A stretch of 12,772 bases of DNA. It comes from Oscillospiraceae bacterium (GTDB lineage: Bacteria; Bacillota_A; Clostridia; Oscillospirales; Oscillospiraceae). Both the position numbers and the translations under genes were made by a program. Positions within the stretch are counted from its first letter, which is position 1; every line of letters starts with the position of its first letter. Below are positions 1 to 6,630 of the stretch, piece after piece. The stretch is taken from NCBI GenBank assembly GCA_902795095.1, contig CADBKB010000036.1:1-12772 (forward strand). The letters are read 5' to 3'. Below the pieces are notes generated by a model. The model saw only the letters and a program-made list of their open reading frames with translations, was not told the origin of the DNA and searched no databases.

Positions 1-950
1 TTACCGTTGGTGATCTGGGGCTCTGCGTAGTAGGCCCAGTAGACGGGATCGAAGTAGAACTTGCCTTCGTCCTTGACGTCGTCGAACAGGAACTTATCGT
101 CGGGCTTCTTCTCGAGGCCCGCGATGGCGTCGTTGACGGCCTTCACGGCGGCGTCGACTTCATCCTGGGTGGCGTCTTCCTTGGCGTTGACCTCCTCGGC
201 GGCTTTCACGGCATCGTCGAGGGCCTTGGCGGACTCTTCGGTGTACTCGTCGGGATTCATAGCCTTGGCGTCCTCGATGGCCTTGACCAGCGGGGCCTTG
301 TCGACCACGGGCGGCACTTCGGGCTTCTCTTCGAGACCCTTTACCGCGGCGTCCAGGGCAGCGGCGGCAGCGTCCACAGCAGCCTGGTCGGCGTCTTCGG
401 CAGCCAGGACGGCCTTCGCGGCATCCACGGCAGCTTCAAGGGCGGCGACGGACGTGTCGGTATACTTGGTCTTGTCGATCCTCTCAGCGTCGGCAATGGC
501 CTGATTGAGCGCGTCCTTGTTCACAGCGGGCGGCTCGTCGGGCTTTTCCACCAGCGCGGCAATGGCGGCGTTCAGCGCGCTCGCAGCCTGGTCGACGGCG
601 GTCTGCGTCGAAGCGCTCAGGGCGGCCTTTGCAGCAGTCAGGGCGCGATCCAGTGCTGCCACGGATTCGTCGGTGTACCTGTCCTTCTCCACGGCCTCGG
701 CGCTTGCAATGGCCGCGTTCAGCGCGGTCTTATCCACGGCAGGCGGGGGCGTCGGAGCGGTTCCGTTGGTGTAAAGCGTGATCCTGGAGCAGACGCCGTC
801 GTTCATGAAGGCGAAGGGATCTGCCTCGGAGCGCTGCTCGAGCTGGCTGGGCAGATCGAAGCCGGAGGCATTGCCGCCCACACGGCCGGGATAGTCGGTG
901 CCGTAAGCATTCTCACGGAGCAAAGGGGACGCCCCGCCATTGTAACCCAT
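1..950 (-). CDS. FIVAR-repeat, SLH-domain surface protein (partial; 3' end beyond window, 5' end doubtful)
   Basis: The frame is open on the minus strand from an ATG at 950-948 to the left edge (316 codons, no stop), so the C-terminus is missing. Residues 1-71 match no family I recognise and end in a Pro/Thr linker (TAPTPPP). Three FIVAR-type three-helix repeats start near residues 72, 143 and 216; each opens with V-D/N-K and carries a Y-T-D/E-x-S motif. An SLH domain begins near residue 287 (FDDV...YFDPVYWA...ITNG) and continues off the window. SLH domains bind secondary cell-wall polymers, so the intact protein should be wall-anchored, with FIVAR repeats as a stalk. Oddities: no signal peptide, no Shine-Dalgarno before the ATG, an in-frame TGA just upstream, and a promoter whose predicted transcription start is only about 10 nt before the ATG. 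The gene may be truncated at its 5' end by deletion or rearrangement. The reading frame is certain; the start is not. Confidence 0.85.
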   Translation of the reverse strand, partial: MGYNGGASPLLRENAYGTDYPGRVGGNASGFDLPSQLEQRSEADPFAFMNDGVCSRITLYTNGTAPTPPPAVDKTALNAAIASAEAVEKDRYTDESVAALDRALTAAKAALSASTQTAVDQAASALNAAIAALVEKPDEPPAVNKDALNQAIADAERIDKTKYTDTSVAALEAAVDAAKAVLAAEDADQAAVDAAAAALDAAVKGLEEKPEVPPVVDKAPLVKAIEDAKAMNPDEYTEESAKALDDAVKAAEEVNAKEDATQDEVDAAVKAVNDAIAGLEKKPDDKFLFDDVKDEGKFYFDPVYWAYYAEPQITNG

Positions 951-985
951 AGCTAACCATCAAATATAATAAGCCAAAGCTAACC
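943..985 (-). promoter_or_regulatory. Two copies of a 16-nt operator-like motif (GGTTAGC...)
   Basis: On the minus strand, GGTTAGCTTTGGCTTA (985-970) and GGTTAGCTATGGGTTA (958-943) match at 14 of 16 positions and start 27 nt apart. One lies in the promoter spacer and overlaps the -10; the other covers the predicted transcription start and the first ATG. A third relative sits at 6507-6522 over the lipoprotein promoter. Each is an imperfect dyad of the type TTAG-N6-CTAA. The position suggests a repressor site. The half site resembles the central part of DtxR/IdeR boxes, but assignment to that family is only a guess. Confidence 0.5.
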
Positions 986-994
986 GTTTGTCAA
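966..994 (-). promoter_or_regulatory. Sigma-A-like promoter, leftward
   Basis: On the minus strand, -35 TTGACA (994-989) and -10 TATTAT (971-966) are separated by exactly 17 nt. Transcription would start near 959, only about 10 nt before the first ATG of the leftward surface gene, leaving no room for a normal ribosome binding site. Copies of a GGTTAGC motif lie in the spacer and just downstream of the -10, where a repressor would act. Confidence 0.75.
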
Positions 995-1046
995 GAAATA
1001 TCCCGCCGCGTTCCGGGAACACCCCCGCGCAGAGGTATAATACTCC

Positions 1047-1061
1047 ATGAAAAAGTTTCAT
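1047..1061. promoter_or_regulatory. 15-nt perfect dyad ATGAAA-AAG-TTTCAT
   Basis: A perfect 6-3-6 inverted repeat lies about 50 nt upstream of the -35 of the rightward surface-protein promoter and about 55 nt from the leftward -35. The surrounding DNA is AT-rich compared with the genes. Its size and place fit a binding site for a dimeric regulator; no family is assigned. Confidence 0.35.
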
Positions 1062-1110
1062 CTTTCCCATTTCCGCCAAAATATTCTCCCATTTTTCTCC
1101 ATATTGATGG

Positions 1111-1139
1111 TTGCAACTGGAAAAATATAGTGGTATGAT
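1111..1139 (+). promoter_or_regulatory. Promoter of the 1554-residue SLH surface protein
   Basis: -35 TTGCAA (1111-1116), 17-nt spacer, -10 TATGAT (1134-1139) preceded by TGG, that is an extended -10. Transcription should start near 1146, giving a leader of about 80 nt before the start codon at 1227. The same GGTATGAT -10 block recurs in the kinase promoter at 6581-6587. Confidence 0.7.
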
Positions 1140-1158
1140 AAAGAGTGGAAATCAGTAA

Positions 1159-1201
1159 AAAGATCCCAATTGCACGCAGGCGGGGCCTGCGGCGGATCTT
1201 T
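1159..1201 (+). promoter_or_regulatory. Nested hairpin in the 5' leader
   Basis: An outer stem AAAGATCC (1159-1166) pairs with GGATCTTT (1194-1201). Inside it, GCAGGC (1176-1181) pairs perfectly with GCCTGC (1185-1190) around a GGG loop. The element starts about 13 nt after the predicted transcription start and ends about 9 nt before the AAGGAG ribosome binding site (1211-1216). It could stabilise the mRNA or control translation. It is not a terminator, since no T-run follows, and it matches no riboswitch I recognise. Confidence 0.5.
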
Positions 1202-1226
1202 GAGAAAGAAAAGGAGTGCAGATGTA

Positions 1227-4200
1227 ATGCATCATACAAAGCGAATTGCCGGAAGACTCCTGTCCCTGCTGCTGGCGCTGCTGCTGGCCACGCAGGGCCT
1301 GTCCGTTCTGGCAGACGACCTCCCCGAAGAGGCAGTCCCGGAAACCAAGGCCGCCATTGAGGTCACCCCGTCCGACATCAACCCCTTCGGCGACGTCACC
1401 GAGGGCACCTTCTATTATTCCCCCGTGCTCTGGGCCGTGGAGAAGGGCATCACCGCCGGCAAGACGGCCCTGACCTTCGCCCCGAAGGAAGCCTGCACCC
1501 GCGGGCAGATCGTCACCTTCCTGTGGCGCGCGGCGGGTCAGCCCCTGCCCGAGGAGGCGGACAACCCCTTTGCCGACGTGAAGGACGCCGCCTACTATTA
1601 TAATGCCGTGCTGTGGGCCGTGGAGAACGGCATCACCAACGGCCTGACCAACACGACCTTCGGCCCGGATCAGGCCTGTACCCGCGGCCAGGTGGTCACC
1701 TTCCTGTGGCGCTATGCCAGCAGCCCCGAGATGGGCGGCGTGAACAATCCCTTCACCGATGTGCGCGAGGGCGCCTTCTATACCGCGCCGGTGCTCTGGG
1801 CGGTGGCCAACAACATCACCGCCGGCGTCAGCGCCGACACCTTCGCCCCCTCCAAGTCCTGCACCCGCGGCGAGATCGTGACCTTCCTGTACCGCTATCT
1901 GGGCGGCGATCCCGTCGGCTGCCAGCACGACCTGCGGGAGGTCCCCGCCAAGGAGCCGACCTGCACCGAGCCCGGCAACATCGGCCATTACCGCTGCGCC
2001 AAGTGCGGCCGCCTGTTCTCCGACTTCACCGCGCTGGAGGAGCTGACCGCGGCGGCCATCGAGCTGCCGGCCAAGGGCCACACCCCCGTGGTCGATCCCG
2101 CCGTGGCGCCCACCGCCACCCAGACGGGCCTCACCGAGGGCTCCCACTGCTCCGTGTGCGGCGCGGTGCTGGTGGCGCAGAAGGTCGTTCCCATCCTGTC
2201 CAAGGATCAGCACACCATCACCTATGACGTGGCCAACGGCGACAGCTACCTGGAGAAGCAGGTTGCCGCCGCCAAGATCGAAAACAACAACCCCACCGTG
2301 TTCAGTGAAAACACGCCGCTGAGCCTGCGCAACCTGTCCACCCCCGGCTACCGCTTCCTGGGCTGGTACGACGGCGCGGGCAGCAACGCCCAGCAGATCC
2401 GCGTCATCGACGGCGTCCGCTACGACCTGGAGCTCTACGCCCATTGGGAGAAGATCGAATACCGCATCCAGTTCAAGTCCAGCCTGTTCCTGGACAAGGC
2501 CGAGGACACCTACACCGTGGACACCGGCGCCGTCCTGCCCACCCCCAAGCTCAGCAACTACAACTTCATCGTCTGGTCCGACGAGGAGGGCCACGCCTAC
2601 GACGGCAATACCGTCCCCATCGGCACCACCGGCAACCTGACCCTCGAGGCCAACTGGACCTCGGAGCGCAACAAGACCTATACCAAGCCGAAGCTGGACG
2701 ATCCCATCGTCTATGTGGACGAGGACACCGACACCATCCTCTTCGCCTATGAGATCGGCGAGGTCCAGAACGTCCCCATGTACACCATCAAGGACTTCGG
2801 CTATATCGCCGGCGACGGCATCACCAAATCCGAGACCACGACCTACTCCATGAAGGTCTCCGAGACGGCCATGGAAGCCTACACCAAGTCCATCGCCAAG
2901 GCCACCACCGAGTCCTCGAGCTGGGCCCTGTCCAGCGACTGGAACAAGACCACCAGCGTGGACGAAACCTGGTGCAAAGAGAACGACATGACCGTGCAGC
3001 AGGCGGAGTCCATCGCGAAGAACCAGTCCAACAACTGGAACATCAGCAGCGGCCGGAGCGGCTCGTTCGGCGTCACCACCGGCAGAACCACCGAGAACGG
3101 CTGGGAAAACAACGTCAAGGTCACCGGCAACTATTCCCACTCCCACACCGAGACCAAGGACAACAAGGTCAACGTCAACGGCAAGCTGACCTACACCCCG
3201 AAGACCAGATCCCTCGGCCTCGGCATCGCCGGGCTGGGCGAAATCAGCGCGAGCTCCGGCGGCGGCTGGGGCGGCGAGATCGGCGGCGGCTACGAGCACA
3301 GCTGGGGCACCGAGGACACCACCTCCACCTCCACCGGCGTGGAGCTTGGTGGCTCCCGCTCCCACAATGAGACCACCTCCGCCTCCGCGACCCTGAACAC
3401 CGGCTGGAACACCAACGCCAGCTTCGGCGGCAGCAGCAGCGTCACCGCCACCCAGAGCAGCATGCGCCAGCTCTCCGAGCGGATCAGCAAGCAGAACCAC
3501 TACGGCGAGAGCTACTCCTCCGGCGGCTCCACCAGCGAGACCCAGGGCGTCTCCTCCACCCAGTCGGCGGAGGACGAGTACTCCAACTCCGTGACCTGGA
3601 GCTCCACAACCGAGAAATCGGTGGAGAGCTCCTGGACCACCCAGGCGACCAAGCCGGGCTATCACCGCTGGGTGGTGGCCGGTACGGCCCACGTCTTCGG
3701 CGTGGTGGGCTACAACATGTCGACGCAGTCCTACTTCGTCTACACCTACAGCATCATGGACGAAAAGACCCACGAGTTTGAGGACTACTCCTACACCACC
3801 GCCGACTACAACGACCAGGAGAACGGCGTCATCCCCTTCGACGTGCCCTATGAGGTCGCCGAATACGTGAGCCGCTACACCTGCGCCTCCGAGGGTCTGG
3901 AGGTCGACCAGAGCACCGGCATGATCACCAAATACACCGGCACCGACACCTGCGTGGTCATCCCCGAATACATGAACGTCGGCGGCGGCGATGTGGTGAA
4001 GGTCACCGGCATCAGCAGCGGCGCCTTCCAGGGCAAAGAGCACATCATGATCGTCGTCCTGTCCGACTTCATCGAGGAGATCCCCGACGGCGCCTTCCAG
4101 GGCTGCAGCAACCTGCTGGCAGTCCAGGGCGGCAGCATCACCCGGATCGGCAAGGATGCCTTCGCCGGCTGCACCTCCGTGGAGGACCTGGGCCTGCGCT

Positions 4201-5891
4201 CCAACCTCGCATATCTGGGCGACAACGCCTTCAATGGCGTGCACAGAGTGATCGCCAACATTGGCAGCACCAAGGAGGGTCCGGGATGCAACGACGTCCT
4301 GTCCGCGGTCGTCAATTCCGGCGCGGAGCAGATCATCGTGAATCTGGGCACGCTGCCCAACGGGCCCGCGGACGTCGAGGGCAAGACCATTGCCGTTCCC
4401 GCAAGCACCAAGTACTTTGAGCTCAACGGCGCGGGAAAGACCTATAAGAATTTGTCCGTCTCCTCCGAGGCCGCCATCACCGTCATCAACAAGACCAATT
4501 TCGACTGCACCGGCAAGATCGCCCTGCAGACCACCTCCCCCGAGGTCGTGCTGAACCAGTCCGACATCAGCACCAACGGCATCGGCGCGATCTTCAAGGC
4601 CGACCGCACCAACCTCGGCCTGCAGGACACCATCGACGTGGTCTCCACCGGCGAATACGCCCTGCTGACCAAGGACCTGCGCCTCTACCAGGCCAACGAG
4701 AAGGTGGCCTGCAAGCTGAACGTCAAGCCGAAGATCCTGGTCTGCGGCGAGGTGGAGAACGAGAACCCCTTCCTTACTTACGACACCTATGAGAAGATCA
4801 GCCCCGAGCGCTTCGATCAGCTCTGCAACTCCTATACCCTCAACTTCGACGCCAAGGGCGGCGTCTGCGACGAGGAATCCCGCCAGGTCCCGAACGGCAC
4901 CAAGGTGGGCGAGCTGCCCGAGCCGACGCGCGACCACTTCACCTTCGCCGGCTGGTACACCGCCGACGGCGTCCAGGTGACCGCGGACTACCAGTCCTCC
5001 AGCGGCATGGATATGACCGTCTACGCCCGCTGGAACGCCAACGCCTACACCGTGAGCTGGTCCGGCGGCACCGGCTATACCATCTCCGTGGCCCGCACCT
5101 TCTCCCCCTACGCGGGCGCGGAAGCCGTGACTCTCTCCAGCGGCAGCACGGTTTACTACGGCGACGAGCTGCGCATCACCTACAAGGCTGCGGCGGGCTA
5201 TTCCCTCACCGGCCAGGGCATGACCGAGATCACGGTCTCCGGCAATCTGGGCAGCAGCGCCATCTATGCCTCGGCCAGGGCCAACGATTATACCTATAAC
5301 GTCGTTTACAGATCCGTCAACGGAACAAACCTCGGCAGCACGACAGTGACCCGCACGTTTGGCACCACCAATTCCATCTCTGCGCCGTCTAAGTCGGGTT
5401 ACACCACACCCGCGGCGCAGAACGTGACATGGGACAGCACCTCGCCGAAGACCATCACCTTCACCTATCCCGTCGCCTCTGTGGGCTACACGAACAAGAG
5501 CGGCTCCATCGGCAGCCAGTTTACCTACTCGGCACAGCTCCAGTACCAGAACCGCACCGCCACGACGGTGCAGGTCAGAGTTGTCTGGACCACGACGATC
5601 AAGGCAAACAACTATAACGTCTACGGACAGCGGGTCAACACGAGCACGAACGCCGGCTCCTCCGGCGTGGATGTCGCCGCCTTCCGGACCTGGGCCAACA
5701 GCTCCAGCTCCGCCAGATCCTCCACCGGCACGACGGGCTGGATGACGGTCAATCTCGGCACGACCAACGCGACCACCGCATCGGTCAGCTACTATTACTA
5801 TCAGTTCAATACGAACCGGACGGATATGTACAAGTACGACGGCACGCCCCATACCGAGGGCACCTGGACCATGAACATCCCGGCGTATTGA
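1227..5891 (+). CDS. Large SLH-anchored multi-domain surface protein with Ser/Thr-rich core and BspA-type LRR
   Basis: Exported protein of 1554 residues. The ATG at 1227 is chosen because AAGGAG (1211-1216) lies 10 nt upstream and it begins a clear signal peptide (basic start, Leu-rich core, cleavage near SVLADD); the frame is open further upstream to 1170 but without such signals. Order: signal peptide ~1-30; three SLH domains from ~52, 113 and 174, each with C-T-R-G-Q/E-[IV]-V-T-F-L; a Cys-rich ribbon-like region ~232-320 (CxH, two CxxC); two Listeria-Bacteroides-type repeats ~374 and ~444; a region very rich in Ser, Thr, Asn and Gly ~535-880; BspA-type LRR (LRR_5-like) ~891-1005; a beta-rich segment; another Listeria-Bacteroides repeat ~1203-1272 (FAGWYT...VYARW); a MucBP-like segment ~1355-1418; an Asn/Thr/Tyr-rich C-terminus. 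It is probably non-covalently held on the wall and acts in adhesion or surface interaction. The Ser/Thr-rich core recalls aerolysin-type pore formers, an unproven idea. Codon choice loosens after ~5290. Confidence 0.93.
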   Translation: MHHTKRIAGRLLSLLLALLLATQGLSVLADDLPEEAVPETKAAIEVTPSDINPFGDVTEGTFYYSPVLWAVEKGITAGKTALTFAPKEACTRGQIVTFLWRAAGQPLPEEADNPFADVKDAAYYYNAVLWAVENGITNGLTNTTFGPDQACTRGQVVTFLWRYASSPEMGGVNNPFTDVREGAFYTAPVLWAVANNITAGVSADTFAPSKSCTRGEIVTFLYRYLGGDPVGCQHDLREVPAKEPTCTEPGNIGHYRCAKCGRLFSDFTALEELTAAAIELPAKGHTPVVDPAVAPTATQTGLTEGSHCSVCGAVLVAQKVVPILSKDQHTITYDVANGDSYLEKQVAAAKIENNNPTVFSENTPLSLRNLSTPGYRFLGWYDGAGSNAQQIRVIDGVRYDLELYAHWEKIEYRIQFKSSLFLDKAEDTYTVDTGAVLPTPKLSNYNFIVWSDEEGHAYDGNTVPIGTTGNLTLEANWTSERNKTYTKPKLDDPIVYVDEDTDTILFAYEIGEVQNVPMYTIKDFGYIAGDGITKSETTTYSMKVSETAMEAYTKSIAKATTESSSWALSSDWNKTTSVDETWCKENDMTVQQAESIAKNQSNNWNISSGRSGSFGVTTGRTTENGWENNVKVTGNYSHSHTETKDNKVNVNGKLTYTPKTRSLGLGIAGLGEISASSGGGWGGEIGGGYEHSWGTEDTTSTSTGVELGGSRSHNETTSASATLNTGWNTNASFGGSSSVTATQSSMRQLSERISKQNHYGESYSSGGSTSETQGVSSTQSAEDEYSNSVTWSSTTEKSVESSWTTQATKPGYHRWVVAGTAHVFGVVGYNMSTQSYFVYTYSIMDEKTHEFEDYSYTTADYNDQENGVIPFDVPYEVAEYVSRYTCASEGLEVDQSTGMITKYTGTDTCVVIPEYMNVGGGDVVKVTGISSGAFQGKEHIMIVVLSDFIEEIPDGAFQGCSNLLAVQGGSITRIGKDAFAGCTSVEDLGLRSNLAYLGDNAFNGVHRVIANIGSTKEGPGCNDVLSAVVNSGAEQIIVNLGTLPNGPADVEGKTIAVPASTKYFELNGAGKTYKNLSVSSEAAITVINKTNFDCTGKIALQTTSPEVVLNQSDISTNGIGAIFKADRTNLGLQDTIDVVSTGEYALLTKDLRLYQANEKVACKLNVKPKILVCGEVENENPFLTYDTYEKISPERFDQLCNSYTLNFDAKGGVCDEESRQVPNGTKVGELPEPTRDHFTFAGWYTADGVQVTADYQSSSGMDMTVYARWNANAYTVSWSGGTGYTISVARTFSPYAGAEAVTLSSGSTVYYGDELRITYKAAAGYSLTGQGMTEITVSGNLGSSAIYASARANDYTYNVVYRSVNGTNLGSTTVTRTFGTTNSISAPSKSGYTTPAAQNVTWDSTSPKTITFTYPVASVGYTNKSGSIGSQFTYSAQLQYQNRTATTVQVRVVWTTTIKANNYNVYGQRVNTSTNAGSSGVDVAAFRTWANSSSSARSSTGTTGWMTVNLGTTNATTASVSYYYYQFNTNRTDMYKYDGTPHTEGTWTMNIPAY

Positions 5892-5915
5892 TGCAATAAT
5901 CCCCGTATCATCACA

Positions 5916-5950
5916 GCGGCGCCCTCCTGCGGGAGGGCGCCGCGTTTGAT
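5916..5950 (+). terminator. Hairpin after the SLH surface-protein gene
   Basis: A perfect 12-bp GC-rich stem (5916-5927 with 5932-5943) with a TGCG loop starts 25 nt after the stop codon. The T-run is weak (GTTTGATT), so it may be an imperfect intrinsic terminator or an mRNA 3' stabiliser. It lies between convergent genes, which supports a role in transcript ending. Confidence 0.65.
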
Positions 5951-5976
5951 TGCAGCATTGCAGCAAAAAATGCAGT

Positions 5977-6005
5977 AAAAAAGCCATCCGGCGGCGCCGG
6001 ATGGC
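5977..6005 (-). terminator. Intrinsic terminator of the lipoprotein gene
   Basis: Read leftward, a perfect 10-bp stem (6005-5996 with 5992-5983, loop GCC) begins 5 nt after the lipoprotein stop codon and is followed at once by six T (5982-5977). This is a textbook factor-independent terminator on the minus strand. Confidence 0.85.
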
Positions 6006-6010
6006 TGGGT

Positions 6011-6487
6011 TCAATGGATGAAGTAAGCGTCCTGGAGCTCGTAGGCGGTGTGCTCGCCCTCGTCGTCGGAGTAGGCGCCGAAGGTGCCGGCCACGGTGAT
6101 GAGCTCGTCGGGTTTGGGGTAGTCGTCGGGATATTTGTGCTCCCCGGCCAGGCGGAACTCCAGTCCGGCGGTGCAGCAGGCGGTGGAGTCCGGCACCAGG
6201 CAGACATAGACGTTGCGGATGTCGCTCTCGTAGATGTAGAAGTAACCCTCGAGCTTGATGGTCTTGCCGATGTAGCTCTCCGGCTCGGCCTGGATGTTCA
6301 GGATCTCGGCGTAGCGCATGGTCTCGCTGAGCTTACTTAGGTCCTCGTCGAATTCCGCCGGCGGGGCCTGATCTTCGGCACTCTGTTCCCGGGCGGCAGG
6401 CGCGGCGGAATCGGCGCTCTGCGACGGCGCGCCGCAGGCACACAGCAGGCAGAGCAGCAGCACCGGGACAATCAGCCGGAGCTTCAT
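6011..6487 (-). CDS. Small secreted lipoprotein with OB-like, Cys-Cys-containing domain
   Basis: 158-residue lipoprotein. The ATG at 6487-6485 is preferred over an upstream in-frame start at 6568 because it follows AAAGGAGGG and starts a signal peptide with a lipobox (LLCAC; lipidated Cys18). The upstream start lies before the promoter -10 and could not be in the transcript. After an Ala/Ser/Glu-rich linker (~19-50), one compact domain follows: Y-I-G-K-T-I-K-L-E-G, then V-x-V-C-L-V-P-D, a Cys-Cys pair (TACCTAGLEF), Y-P-D-D-Y-P, V-A-G-T-F-G-A-Y, ending in an aromatic strand. The pattern resembles the OB-like C-terminal domain of the YcgQ/TIGR03943 (DUF1980) group, linked to metal homeostasis in Firmicutes; this is by memory of the pattern and is tentative. 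It is transcribed alone, divergent from the sugar kinase, ends in its own terminator, and has an operator-like dyad over its transcription start. Confidence 0.9.
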   Translation of the reverse strand: MKLRLIVPVLLLCLLCACGAPSQSADSAAPAAREQSAEDQAPPAEFDEDLSKLSETMRYAEILNIQAEPESYIGKTIKLEGYFYIYESDIRNVYVCLVPDSTACCTAGLEFRLAGEHKYPDDYPKPDELITVAGTFGAYSDDEGEHTAYELQDAYFIH

Positions 6488-6506
6488 GGCAGGGCCCTCC
6501 TTTCGC

Positions 6507-6522
6507 TTAGTTATCGCTAACC
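6507..6522 (-). promoter_or_regulatory. Operator-like dyad over the lipoprotein transcription start
   Basis: On the minus strand, GGTTAGCGATAACTAA, with outer TTAG/CTAA arms perfectly inverted, starts 2 nt after the -10 box. It shares the GGTTAGC half and spacing with the two copies at 943-985. Position and symmetry suggest a repressor site. With the possible metal-related lipoprotein, a metalloregulator (DtxR- or Fur-type) is a reasonable but untested guess. Confidence 0.5.
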
Positions 6523-6524
6523 GG

Positions 6525-6553
6525 ATTATATTGCGCCGGAAAAGATTTGTCAA
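6525..6553 (-). promoter_or_regulatory. Consensus sigma-A promoter of the lipoprotein gene
   Basis: On the minus strand, -35 TTGACA (6553-6548), 17-nt spacer, -10 TATAAT (6530-6525): a perfect consensus match. Transcription should start near 6518, inside the dyad at 6507-6522. A promoter this strong normally needs a repressor, which fits the dyad. Confidence 0.85.
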
Positions 6554-6559
6554 CAGCTC

Positions 6560-6587
6560 TTGACCCATCGGAAAAAAATGGTATGAT
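6560..6587 (+). promoter_or_regulatory. Promoter of the kinase-aldolase operon
   Basis: -35 TTGACC (6560-6565), 16-nt spacer, -10 TATGAT (6582-6587) with an extended TGG just before it. Its -35 lies only 6 nt from the -35 of the divergent lipoprotein promoter, so the two polymerases probably compete or are jointly controlled. The predicted start is about 37 nt before the kinase ATG. Confidence 0.7.
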
Positions 6588-6630
6588 TGAATTATCCAAA
6601 GTTTACTCTGCCGGAAAGGGGCGCTCGACC

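Noticed and set aside
61..774. Two plus-strand open frames over the left edge
   Set aside because: Ala/Ser/Thr-rich shadows of the FIVAR repeats encoded on the minus strand, which give recognisable domains.
1036..1041. TATAAT as a possible rightward -10 box
   Set aside because: No -35 element lies at a proper distance; the promoter at 1111-1139 is better placed and better matched.
1152..6014. Very long open frame antisense to the large SLH surface gene (over 1600 codons)
   Set aside because: It is a by-product of the G/C-ending codons of the real gene. Its translation is low-complexity Gly/Val/Ala/His, with no ribosome binding site, signal or domain.
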